Below, piece after piece: positions 21,403-32,984 of a stretch of DNA of 64,000 nucleotides. Origin of the DNA: Leptodactylus fallax (lineage: Eukaryota > Chordata > Amphibia > Anura > Leptodactylidae); contig CAMRHE010001097.1 in the NCBI GenBank assembly GCA_947044405.1, positions 62,001-126,000 on the forward strand, given 5' to 3'. The notes under the pieces were generated by a model that was not told where the DNA came from, did no database searches, and saw only the letters and a list, made by a program, of their open reading frames with translations. The position numbers and the translations under genes were made by a program. Position 1 is the stretch's first letter. The number at the start of each line of letters is the position of its first letter.

Positions 21403-24400
21403 AAGCATGTGACTGTATTAAAGGAATAGAGGAGGATATAAGTTGGTATCCAACATGTGACCACTGAAGCCAGTGACTGGCCACAGCCAACAACTGGGCC
21501 TCTTCACTTCTGGCTCAGCCATTGTGGGCATGGAAAGGAACAGGGTAACCAACACTAAAGCAGAGGACCAGGGATAGGTAAATATCTTTTTTTTTTAGTT
21601 TGGCCCCCCTTTTCCTGGATTTTCCAGTTTGCCTGAAAAAAACATTCTTAAAAGAAGTTTTCTTCCAAAAATAGTTATGCATGCTTGGAGTTGCAGTATC
21701 ACAACAGCTAGAGTGCCAAAGGCTGATGGCCCCTGGTGTATGCTATATTGTGTGGAAAATCAAAAGGAAAGGGGGGCAAAAGGAGACCAGCATAACATTC
21801 AATGGTAAATAATCAATTTGGTCATCAGAGCGTGTCAAGGACCCATAGGGCCTCATAGCAGAACTTGAATTAGACCCACTCAACCACGGCTCCATGGTTA
21901 TTTTAATAACAAGTCAGTCCAATACTTGACTTCATAAATGGTCCCCTATGTCGTATTCTTCTTGACCTACTTCATCTCTCATTGATCTCTGTTTGACTTT
22001 CCACTATATCATTCATGCTTTCCTTTCATAATCTACATCGATAACTAAGTATACCTCACCAATACCTGGAGATAAGCCCCTTTGGTTTCTGGGTGTCATA
22101 ACAGCTACTGTGCACCCTACCTTCCAGTGTTTCAGAAGCCTGAAGGAAATATAGCCTATCAAAGACTGACTATATTCAGTTCCCTCTTCTGGTAGAGACA
22201 TATCTGACAATTGTTTAACTATGGCACAGTTCATAAGTAACAGATCACAAACATAGACATAGCAGGACAAGAACTGTGAGAGCATTGCCAGTGGCCTTGA
22301 GTGCACAGAGCTAGCAATTTATATGCTGTATGGAAATAATTGAAAGCAAATGTAGTGTTTATAGTGCTCACTACAAGCCTTGGTAACATTTTTGATTCAG
22401 ATATAAAAAACAGTTTCTATGATGGCTTCTTTCCAGGTGATCATCTCGAGTTAGTCCGGACTCCCTAATGGCCCAATAGGTTTTTGAGATAACATGACGT
22501 CTAGTTACAGATCTGTGGCTTTACACAGGCATCCTTATCAAATCTCCACATTTCACAGGTTTATCCTTCCTTAAAATATTATTTTTTGAGTTGTTCTTGT
22601 CCGTTTATCATAAGCAGAATCTCGTCTTTCTGTGTAATACAGATTTCTATTAACTGTCATATATATCTGATCTACTCGAAATATGATGTGGCACAGCTGG
22701 AACCAAGCAATTAAAAACAGGGTCTGAAAAGTAGCCGAATTGTACTGAGCACTGACAGTTGTGGAAACAGAGTTCAATTCATGAGACAAAATTCAGTTTC
22801 CAAGCAACAGCAATTGAATATCACTGTCATTGACATAAATACATAAAGACTAAGAAAGAATGTGTACACTTAAAAATGATTTTGCAATTAAGTTAATGTT
22901 GTTTGAATATGCAATATCTGCATATACTGTATGTATAAAATAAGCTGTAGTTGCGGAAACACATATATCTACTGATTAACTGATATCATCCGATATAAGG
23001 GATTACATCATCTGATATCTGTTATTATATAGTACTAGAATGGAACTTGCTCTTTGCACAGAAGCAATCATGCAAATACCTTGGTAGAAAAGAGGACGGC
23101 CTCTTAAGGACCACTTACCTTACAACGACAACAGTACAGCAGTAAATCACTACACACAGGTTAACTTTATCCTCACGCAAGTCAGTGTTATCTTCACACA
23201 CAGCAACTTTACTTAATACATGTTAAAGAAACACTCCCACAATATATATGTAGAATTTAGCGAGCATTACCTCAGTGAGTTGTTGCTTTCAAACTGAAAA
23301 TTCATGAAATGCGTCTCTTCAGAAGGGCTGTGTGATCTTATAGTGTCCCCTGGGAATTACTGTAGATGGCTTTCTGATTTCTCAAGAGGGCCACCATCTC
23401 AGGCACTAGACCTTTCTGTATCATTGGAACTAATGATACCATTGAAAGGTTCTGGCTTCCCATGTGAAGAGGTATCATGGGACTGACAGCAGAGCAAAAA
23501 GAAAGTGACATTTAAAACTAAAGATTATTTTTTATATTGAACTATATACAATCAGATAACATGTTTTCTGTTTTAAGAATACAGATTACTACAATGTAAC
23601 AATTATGGTAAATTCTGCCAAGAAAAACACAAAGTGAAACATGTTACATGTTAAAGTATCATTACACCTAAGCCAAATAATTTGGGTTTAATTCGAATTG
23701 CCAGTGCTATATAGCATAGACCATAGAAGAATATTACACCCACCTGAATATAAATTATTTTTTTCATTTATGATTTGGATCCATTTAAAGGGTGCCTGTC
23801 AGATCTTAAAATGCATCCCAAATAAGGAGTAAAGGCCTTTAATAAGAGCAGAAACATACTTTTGTGGACACAAACCCATGAAGGAATACAGAGATGTTCA
23901 TCTTTTCATAAATATACAGATCAGCTTGCAAGTACAATCTGAGGGCCTACAGATAATCACAAGGGCTCCAAATTTTCTCTAAAATTTTAGCCAAACCACC
24001 CCTTTAGTAGTGAATGATGTTTTAGTCTCTTCTTGAGTCACAGCTTCTGCGGGTAGATCTCCACCATTGCACTGGTTTGCCTATCCATAAGAATCTTATT
24101 ATCTCTGCATTGGTTTTTCAATTGTGACCACAACTTGCTCCGATTAAAGGCCCCTACACCTTACTTATTCTGCTACAGTCTACATGTGGTTTATGGTGAT
24201 GGAGGATAGTATATGAAGCAAAGGCCCTTCCTCTTCCGTCCTTTGTTCCATAACCCCCTTTTTTCTTTCCTTCTGTCTCTCTTTGTTCACTTTCCCATCT
24301 CCCTCTCTCTATTGTTTTCCTCTTCTTTCAGAGTTTTCTTACCTTTTGCTTCACCTCTTCCGCTTGTCTCTTCTCTTTCTGCCCTTTGTTAACCTGTTGT

Positions 24401-24640
24401 TCTTCTCCCTGGTACTTTGTCCCTTTGCCTTCTGTTTACTAATATACTTCTTCAAAAATGTTGTAAGTATATATTATATATATAATTTTTTAAAGTTACT
24501 ACATAGCACTATTATTAGTTTGAGAGGCATTTTGGACCTGATATTGGTGATCCCAATAAAATTAGTACTGACCACTCCACACCCTGCTACACTTAAAAAA
24601 AATGTAAAAATGATAGCATTATGATTTAGTTTTAGGCTTG
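21403..24640. other. intron 8 middle, nothing recognised
   Basis: Long stretch without clear element termini. It includes a pyrimidine-rich section (about 24,225-24,440, CTCTCTTT-type) whose + strand frame is low-complexity Phe/Leu and not credible as coding. Confidence 0.45.
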
Positions 24641-24649
24641 GACAGCATT

Positions 24650-25420
24650 CGGACAACAGTGTGGAAGTGGTTGTCAAGGCAACCATTAAAGTACCATACT
24701 GTGATGGTCATAATTCTGAAATCACTGTTGTCATGGCAATCATAATGTAAGATAACAAACATGCTGATATCAGAATCATATTATCATTAGAATATTCAGT
24801 ATGCACCAGCCTTTGATTAAAAAAAAAAAAAAACATTAAGTCATGATTGTTATACTGCGATGAAGGTCACCATAATAATTCCAGTGTCTTCATATAAACC
24901 ACAATATCATTCTCACCATTTCAAGCATTATAATGCCACTTCAAGGGATGTGATATACAGTATATGTATATATGTCACCCTGATGACTTCAGTGTCATGG
25001 TCATTGCTTTCAAACAGCATGATTTTTTTTATCTTGATAAACATGAATATCTTATAATTTGGGGAACAGCCATTATTTCATTGTATAGTGACCATTATGA
25101 TTCTTTGATTTCATTATCGCACCATAGATATCATGGCAGTCATTGTGATATGAGTGTTATTATGGGAACTATTGTTGTGTAGTCATTGCTATAACAACTA
25201 TTATAATGCCTCAGTTGTAAGGCAACCATTTTTTGTTATTGTTACCATAAAAACAATCTGATTCCATTATATTTCCTATTATAGCAATAACTTTTACATC
25301 ATTGCTGACATAGAAAACATTCTGATGTCACTGCTACCCGCCTACCCTTATGTAGTCATAATTTCCATTACAACCATTATAATGTTAGTATACTTATACA
25401 GTCCTTTACAATAGCAATAT
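24650..25420. repeat. highly diverged tandem-like array
   Basis: Recurring degenerate words around GTCATGGCAATCATAATG, AAGGCAACCATT and ACAACCATTATAATG, with short TCAT/TTATAATG spacers, spread over about 770 bp. Units are too diverged to give a fixed period by eye. It is probably an old minisatellite or a decayed repeat cluster. Confidence 0.5.
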
Positions 25421-26802
<1,382 letters not shown>

Positions 26803-26986
26803 TATCCATGACTTTCCTCTCCAAAAGAACTGCATGGGTGCCAAAGTTGGTATCAGTCCTTTCCCTTCTATGTAATGCCACTGAAAGCGGTATAAACAGC
26901 CTGTCATATCAAGACGTTGTTCCAAATGCATTTGCTTTAATAAGTCTGTACTTTAATAAACTGAAATTATATATTGAATATTCTAG

Positions 26987-27080
26987 GAACCAAAGAAAAC
27001 ATCATTGTCAAAGGATTTCTAGACAAGATTAGTACAGTTGTTGAACCAAATGCTGAACAGTATGGTATTAATTTATTGAG
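26987..27080 (+). CDS. adgb: androglobin exon 9: displaced globin helix A/B
   Basis: 94-nt exon, phase 1 in and phase 2 out (acceptor TATTCTAG, donor GTAAGC). It encodes GTKENIIVKGFLDKISTVV and EPNAEQYGINLL, continuing with R at the join. EQYGINLLRYIL lines up with the hemoglobin helix A/B pattern EYGAEALERMF, so the N-terminal globin helices lie C-terminal to the rest. The exon begins about 185 bp after a Tc1 derivative and ends 62 bp before another Tc1 copy. Confidence 0.88.
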
Positions 27081-27142
27081 GTAAGCTCAGAGAGGGTAAG
27101 TGTGAGAATGTGACTTTCAATTATCTTGACTTGCCTCATTTA

Positions 27143-28256
27143 CAGTTGTGCTAAAAAGTTTACATACCCCAGCAGGTTTTTTGTTTTTTTGGCCGTGTAT
27201 TGCCCCCTCTAACATCAATGACTGCTTGAAGTCTTTTGTGGTAGTTGTGGATGAGGCTCTTTATTTTCTCAGATGGTAAAACTGCTCATTCTTCTTGGCA
27301 AAAAGTCTCCAGTTCCTGTAAATTCCTGGGCTGTCTTGCATGTACTGCGCGCTTGAGATCTCCCCAGAGTGGCTCAATGATATTGAGGTCAGGAGACTGA
27401 GATGGCCACTCCAGAACCTTCACTTTCTTTTGCTGTAGCCAATGACAGGTCGACTTGGCTTCGTGTTTTGGATCATTGTCATGTTGGAAACTTCCAAGTA
27501 CGTTCCATGCGCAGCTTCCTGGCTGATGAGTGCAAATTTGCCTCCAGTATTTGCTGATAACTTGCTGCATTCATGCATTCATCTTTCCTTCAACTTTGAC
27601 CAAGTTTTCTGTGCCTTTGAAGCTCACACATCCCCACATCATCAGTGATCCACCTCCGTGCTTTACAGTAGAAATGGTGTTCCTTTCATCATAGGCCTTG
27701 TTGACACCTCTCCAAATGTAACGTTTATGGTTGTGGCCAAAAAGTTCGATTTTTGTCTCATCACTCCAAATTACCTTGTTCCACAAGTTTTGAGTCTTGA
27801 CTCTGTGCTGTTTGGCGTATTGAAGGCGAGATTCTTTGTGGCATTTGCGCAGTAATGGCTTTCTTATGGCAACTCGACCATGCAGCCCATTTTTCTTCAA
27901 GTGCCTCATTGTGCATCTTGAAACAGCCACACCGATAGTTTTCAGAGAGTCCTGTATTTCAGCTGATGTTATGTGTGGGTTTTTCTTTGCATCCCGAACA
28001 ATTTTCCGGGAAGTTGTGGCCAAAATTTTGGTTGGTCTGCCTGACCATAGTTTGGTTTCTGGGCATCTTATCAGGCTAAAATCACCAGGGTATGCGAACC
28101 TTTGAACAGGGTCATTTTGATGTTTTTGGTTGTCATTATGATTTAAAACGAGAAAAAACAGAAAAAAAAAGCTTTTGTGTTATCATTCATATTCTCTGAA
28201 AAAATGCCAAAAAAACAAAATATCTGCCGGGGTATGTAAACTTCTTAGTACAACTG
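27143..28256 (-). mobile_element. Tc1/mariner transposon, 5' coding part deleted
   Basis: 1,114 bp between TA dinucleotides (27141-27142, 28257-28258). The ends are CAGTTGTGCTAAAAAGTTTA and AACTTCTTAGTACAACTG. The transposase is on the minus strand, opposite to the host gene. It begins 62 bp after exon 9. It is shorter than usual for Tc1 because the N-terminal DNA-binding half of the transposase is missing. Confidence 0.93.
27286..28035 (-). pseudogene. Tc1 transposase, N-terminally deleted and interrupted
   Basis: Minus-strand frame beginning near TTSRKIVRDAKKNPHITSAE. The catalytic Asp is in VIWSDETK, the second in FQHDNDPKH and the Glu-containing motif is [11 protein letters not shown]. 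An in-frame TGA at 27571-27573 (after VEGKMNA) splits the frame. The paired helix-turn-helix region and the C-terminal tail are absent. All three catalytic positions survive, but the protein could not be functional. Confidence 0.9.
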
Positions 28257-28274
28257 TATATATCTTTTTAAAGA

Positions 28275-28490
28275 CACTCCTCAGAGTTTTCCTCTGCAGA
28301 CTTTCTGCTTCAGTTATACCTATAGGGAAACCGCCGACGTTTTCACAGGTATAATTGAAATGCTGCGATTTCCAAAAACGCAACGGTTATGGAAATCACA
28401 GCATTTCAGCTGTGTGTATTTTTCTGCAATGTGTGGATGGGATTTCATAGAATCCCATCCACTTTGCAAGGTCTTAGTCCACACCAATGA
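28275..28490. mobile_element. fragment of CGCAGCG-family inverted-repeat element
   Basis: Contains GCAGACTTTCTGCTTCAGTT and AGGGAAACCGCC, plus a palindrome around AAATGCTGCGATTTCC / GGAAATCACAGCATTT. These words are shared with the element at 51,372. It starts just after the Tc1 end, so its left terminus is unclear. Confidence 0.6.
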
Positions 28491-28860
28491 ACATGCCAAG
28501 GTAACTGATGCATATTATAGTTTTTATATGTTTTAAATTGAGCTTTATAGAGAACATAATTATTGGTCAAAGTTTATAGCATTAGTTATCGCAAAACAGT
28601 ATATATGGTTTTAGTTTAGCTTTCAAGGTGTCCACAATAGTCCTAGATTTATAGACAGTGTTAAAGGGGTATACTGTTCACAACAATATTCTCCCATCCC
28701 TAGAATAGGGAGTGACTTGCTGAATAGAGACGGGTCTGACCACTGGAGCCCCCACTGATCATGAGAATTATGATGTTTTGCATACGTGTTTCAATGGAGA
28801 AAAAGGTCAGAAATGTTGTGGGTCATAATATGGAGGTGAGAGGTAAAAACCTCTTATGTT
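28491..28860. other. intron 9 spacer, nothing recognised
   Basis: About 370 bp between the inverted-repeat fragment and the truncated L1. A TTAAAGGGGTATACTG motif near 28,663 could be the end of another short element. Confidence 0.4.
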
Positions 28861-28864
28861 ACAT

Positions 28865-30631
28865 ATAAAGAGAACTTTTATAAGATGCTGCTACAATTTT
28901 ATCACATTCCAGAATTGCTCCACTCCTTTAATGCTACTGTATCAGATAGCTGCTGAAGGTGTGGTGTATGTTCGGCTAACATATTCCACCTGTTCCAGTC
29001 GTACCCCTTTGTGAAGGATCTCGCCTTGCCACGCTACCTGGCACACCTGCAATTAACCTTCTTTCTTAACCTCCCACTCACACCGTGAGCGGACCGTGTT
29101 GATAGGATAATACAAAACGAGCTTTCTAAATTTTATATATTTATTAACCCCAGTGGGTCGGTAATAAGCATTAACATATACAGAAATATATATCAATTAC
29201 CAAGCAAATACAGATAAAAGTAAAATACAGCACAGCAAAATAAAAAGGGAAATAAAAGATAGAAAAATACCAAAGCAAGTTGATAGTCCGTTTCTCTAGG
29301 CCTAGCAGTTTTGGGCCTAGGGCGCAAGCATAAGCAAGTTACAGAGCATGAGTCTCCTACATGTTCTCACATCTTCTCCAGGATAACAAAGACCTCCCTC
29401 TTCCTGGTCTGAGAACTTTTAACTAAAAAGGTCTCCTCCTTAAGTGATGTTACCAAAAAGGAGAAGTCCCGCCCCTCAGCCTTTCATCTCAGAACCAGGA
29501 TTTTTCATATCTCCTTGCTGTGTGTCCGTATTGTAAAGAAAGAGGTCTTCTTTGTGAGATCCCCATCGTGTAGACACCAAGAATGAGACCCCAATCCCCT
29601 TTGGGTAAGGAGATCAGTGTCTGGATCTTTTCCAGGCTTTGAACAGTACCTAATTTGACCTTGAAATGTGCGTCTTGACTGGGCGCATCTGGGGAATTTA
29701 TTAGGGTGACTGTAAGAGATTCCCCAGGGCAGATATGGTCATAAAACCATAATCCTTTTGATGTGTAGCTGGCTCCATCTTGTCTGGTAGTTCCACCTCT
29801 CTGCAGGGAACCCCTGTGGAGATGATTAGTGTGACAAGAGTTTGCTAATTGAACTACACAGGGCCTGGGCACAAAGTAGCCCAACCACCCTCCTGTAACC
29901 AAACTAGTTTTGATACTAAGCACCAACCCCCACTGTGTGGTAGTAATATGGACCGGTAGTAATGCATCACAGCAGAAATACTTAACTGGAGGTCTCTCAT
30001 TATCACACCCTTAGTCCAGCCCTACTGGCAACAGGTTCGGACCTTAATAGAACGTGTGGTGGGATTCTGTCTTTCCCTGCTTCCCAAGACATACCTTCTT
30101 AACTCGCCCCAAGCATTTACGGAAACACCCACTGCAGCTGCTACTGTATATCCTTGCTTCAGCTAAACGCCTTAAAGCATTGGAGACAACCCCCAGCTCC
30201 CATCACTGAAGGAGTTGTATCCCAGAGTCAGCGAGACTAGGACACTGGAGTATCTGACTGCTCTTTTGAATAACAAGGAGAAGAGCTTTCAGGATCAGAT
30301 CTGGGGCCCTTGGGCCTTGGAACACATACTGGGTACTCCATGAATTGTAGCTCCTGGACGTATATTTCTCTTGAGTTCCTCCTTTACTTGAGGAGACAAT
30401 TAGTAACTTACTGTATTCCTTTCCCCCTATTCCCTTTCCTCATGGTCCCTGTCTTATGTATCCCCTTGTTTATTTCTGGTCTGTACTTCTGCCATTATAA
30501 CTTCTGTTCTTTTCTCTGTGGCAGCTCACATATTGTATGACTGTTTTGTGCTGATTCATGGACTTTTTATATACACCTGTAATTGTTCAAAACTTTAATA
30601 AAAATTACAATAAAAAAAAAAAAAAAAAAAA
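28865..30631 (+). mobile_element. 5'-truncated L1 3' end, split by a solo LTR
   Basis: Two L1 pieces: 28,865-29,009 and 30,008-30,631. The first reads the end of ORF2 (MLLQFYHIPELLHSFNA, then the zinc-knuckle-like CGVCSANIFHLFQS). The second continues VQPYWQQVRTLIERVVGF and ends LEYLTALLNNKEKSFQDQI. The reading across the LTR is continuous once the LTR and one copy of its CCCTT duplication are ignored. The 3' end is TTTAATAAAAATTACAATA followed by an A-run at about 30,612-30,631. Its end matches the L1 at 57,220 (LEYLTALLNNEER-like), so both belong to related families. Confidence 0.85.
29010..30007. mobile_element. solo LTR-like element inside L1
   Basis: 998 bp beginning TGTGAAGGATC and ending CATTATCACA, so it has TG...CA ends and the inverted terminus TGTGA/TCACA. 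The 5-bp direct repeats CCCTT lie at 29005-29009 and 30008-30012. It interrupts the L1 ORF2 tail exactly, and removing it with one duplication copy restores the L1 frame. An AATAAA in the minus direction near 29,140 suggests the LTR points opposite to the L1. There is no internal retroviral coding sequence, so this is the usual product of LTR-LTR recombination. The LTR superfamily is not determined. Confidence 0.82.
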
Positions 30632-30850
30632 GCTAGTGCTCCATTCGTTTCAATGGAAACCACCAGAGATAGGAGGTAGCAGAGCACTGTATTTCAGCTA
30701 TCTCCAGAGGCCCCATTGAAATGAATGGAGCAGCGGCATGCATTTCCAACCAGCTGTTCTGTTCAAACAGAGGTGCAAAACTCCACAGTTCTTATAATCA
30801 CTAGGTGTCCCAGAAGTCAGACATCTATATTGTTGTGACTGGAATATCCC
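30632..30850. repeat. short palindromic repeat fragment
   Basis: CTCCATTCGTTTCAATGG near the left is mirrored by CCATTGAAATGAATGGAGCA near 30,710. It is probably part of another short inverted-repeat element whose ends are not clear. Confidence 0.45.
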
Positions 30851-31167
30851 TTTAGGCCAGTGGCCCACGTAGTAAAAACGCTGAGGAAAAAAATGTGGAA
30901 TTTTACAGTACCTGTAAAGTGGATGGGATTCTGGCTATTCCCATCCACACATTGCAGAAAGATATCCGCAGCGGACATGCTGTGATTTCTAAAACAATCG
31001 CGTCTTTTTAAATCGCAGCATGTCAATTATATCTACAGAAACGCTGCCGTTTTCCATATAGGTGTAATTGAAGAAGAAAGTCCGCAGAGAAAAACTGCAT
31101 ATGTTTCTGCCACGGTTTTTCCTGCAGCGCTTTTATGCTGCGGCTCACTATATGGGGTCTTAGACTT
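30851..31167. mobile_element. CGCAGCG-family inverted-repeat element next to exon 10
   Basis: Starts TTTAGGCCAGTGGCCCACGT and ends CACTATATGGGGTCTTAGA. The middle has arms such as TTTTACAGTACCTGTAAAGT, GGATGGGATTCTGG and TGTGATTTCTAAAACAATCG. It ends about 27 bp before the exon 10 acceptor. Confidence 0.65.
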
Positions 31168-31193
31168 AACAACAGTATTTCAATATGTTTCAG

Positions 31194-31325
31194 GTATATA
31201 CTTAAGCACAGTCCTGCTTCGCATGAATATCCCTGCTATGCAGATGAGCGATACCGGATTGCTTTTGCTGATTATACGGTTACTTACCCAGATCAACCTG
31301 CAAATTCATGGTTTGTGGTCTTCAG
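31194..31325 (+). CDS. adgb: androglobin exon 10: helix B end and start of beta-rich region
   Basis: 132-nt exon, phase 2 at both ends (acceptor AATATGTTTCAG, donor GTAAGC). It encodes YILKHSPASHEYPCYADERY and then RIAFADYTVTYPDQPANSW, ending FVVF. The first part completes the displaced globin helices; the later part starts the beta-rich region. An inverted-repeat element ends only about 27 bp before this exon, so nearly all intron sequence just upstream of the acceptor belongs to a transposon. Confidence 0.9.
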
Positions 31326-31893
31326 GTAAGCTCCTTTACTGTAATAACTCTTTTAGTTTTAAAAGAGTCCTTACTGGTTCTCCCTTCCTATGATCAGCAG
31401 AACAAACAAAGAGCTGTGTCAAACGACTCTAGTCCCTGTTCCTTACTGCTAACAAATGGTAACCCTCTGAAGGCATGAGATGTCTGTAGACACCAGAAGT
31501 AATGATTTTTGCCATGTTGCCTAACAAAATATGGAATAAAGAGGATCACAATGTACCCCAAAATGGTAATAAAAAATAAGCCCTAAACCAGCTCCGTCAA
31601 CAGAAAGATGAAAATGTTATACCTCTCAGAAGATGTTGATGCAAAAACAATGTTGATTTTTTTTTTCCCAAATAAGTTATTATGCAAAATTAGTATAAAA
31701 AAAAAATAATATTACGTATCACCATAATTGTACTGACCCATAGAATGAAGGTAACATGATTCTTATGCTGTACATTGAATGGGAATAATTTAAAATGTTA
31801 AAAAGTAATCCCATAATTGATGTTTTTTTTATCTCCCTTTCCCCGCCAGAAAGAGTTAATAAAATTTAGTAAACAAGTTATAGGCATCCAAAA
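31326..31893. other. intron 10 proximal part, nothing recognised
   Basis: No element recognised between exon 10 and the hAT MITE; a few A/T runs only. Confidence 0.5.
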
Positions 31894-31901
31894 ATGGTGT
31901 C

Positions 31902-32302
31902 TAGAGATGAGCGAATCGAAGCTGCAGAAGTGGAATTCGATCCAAATTTCAGGAAATATTCGATTCGCAACGAATCTGAATTTCCTCACGCTTCGTGGTA
32001 ACGATTTGCATTTAGTTCAAAATGGCTGCTCTACATGGGGCAAGGAACTCTGGGAACACGGAATCACCCACATTGCCATGCGTGCAGCCAATCAGCAGCC
32101 AGCAGCACGGCATGTTTGACCGCTGCATCCAAGGTGTTAAATGCCCCCGATCAAACATGACTGCGGCATCCAAGGGGTTCCGCCAAAAAATAGCTGTTTT
32201 TGGTATGCGATTCGCCGCGATTTAATTCGGATCGAATAGAATCATATCGCGTAATTCGGCAAAGTTTCCGAATCGAATTTTTTAATACTTCGCTCATCTC
32301 TA
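31902..32302. mobile_element. hAT-type MITE, TAGAGATGAGCG ends
   Basis: 401 bp with inverted ends TAGAGATGAGCGAATCGAA and TACTTCGCTCATCTCTA. It is flanked by exact 8-bp duplications ATGGTGTC (31894-31901 and 32303-32310). The body is rich in TTCGA/TCGAA words and encodes nothing. I recall this terminus from abundant amphibian MITEs. The 8-bp duplication places it in hAT. Confidence 0.93.
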
Positions 32303-32363
32303 ATGGTGTCATTAAAAATCTATCCCACTAAAAACTAGCCCTCATATGGCTACATCACCAGAA

Positions 32364-32368
<5 letters not shown>

Positions 32369-32407
<39 letters not shown>
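32369..32407. repeat. TA microsatellite
   Basis: About 39 bp of uninterrupted TA dinucleotides in intron 10. Confidence 0.97.
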
Positions 32408-32409
<2 letters not shown>

Positions 32410-32984
32410 TATAGAATGCAACAACAAAAATCCAAAAAAAATCTTTAGGGCAAAACTGACTTTGGCAGGAACAGAAATGTATAAGCTGTTCGAGCGAACA
32501 TCAAGGTACACCCCAAGCTTACACCTACGCCAAAACTGCCCCTCCAATGCTAGGAGCTATGGGAAAATGGTGGGGAATTTGGTGTACCCTACTTATGCCG
32601 TACAGATTATATACTTACTTTTCACCATCTGCTGTTAATTTAGTTTCAATAATTTTTATTAGAATTTTTCACAGAGTAAAAGGTACAGAACAATATTGAC
32701 ATATTTTGCGATGTACATTGGTATACAGTATAGCAAAAAAAAAAATGCAAGGCAATATGATGCTTTCTTTTCCAAAATACATCTTTGGGTCATTTATCAA
32801 TAAACCAGATATTCAGAGCACTAACATAGTAAACCATAACAATAACAATAACTTTCAGGCACAGTCAACGGGCTATCATGACATTTCACACCTAGGACAT
32901 GTTCCTCAATTCCGACCTTCCCTTGGTTGTAGGGCCTTTGTTTGTGTGTGAGTATTGACACTCAATATCCTTCATTCCGTATTC

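Noticed and set aside
24283..24624. 113-codon Phe/Leu-rich frame as a membrane protein
   Set aside because: It is the translation of a CT-rich low-complexity tract with no other coding features.
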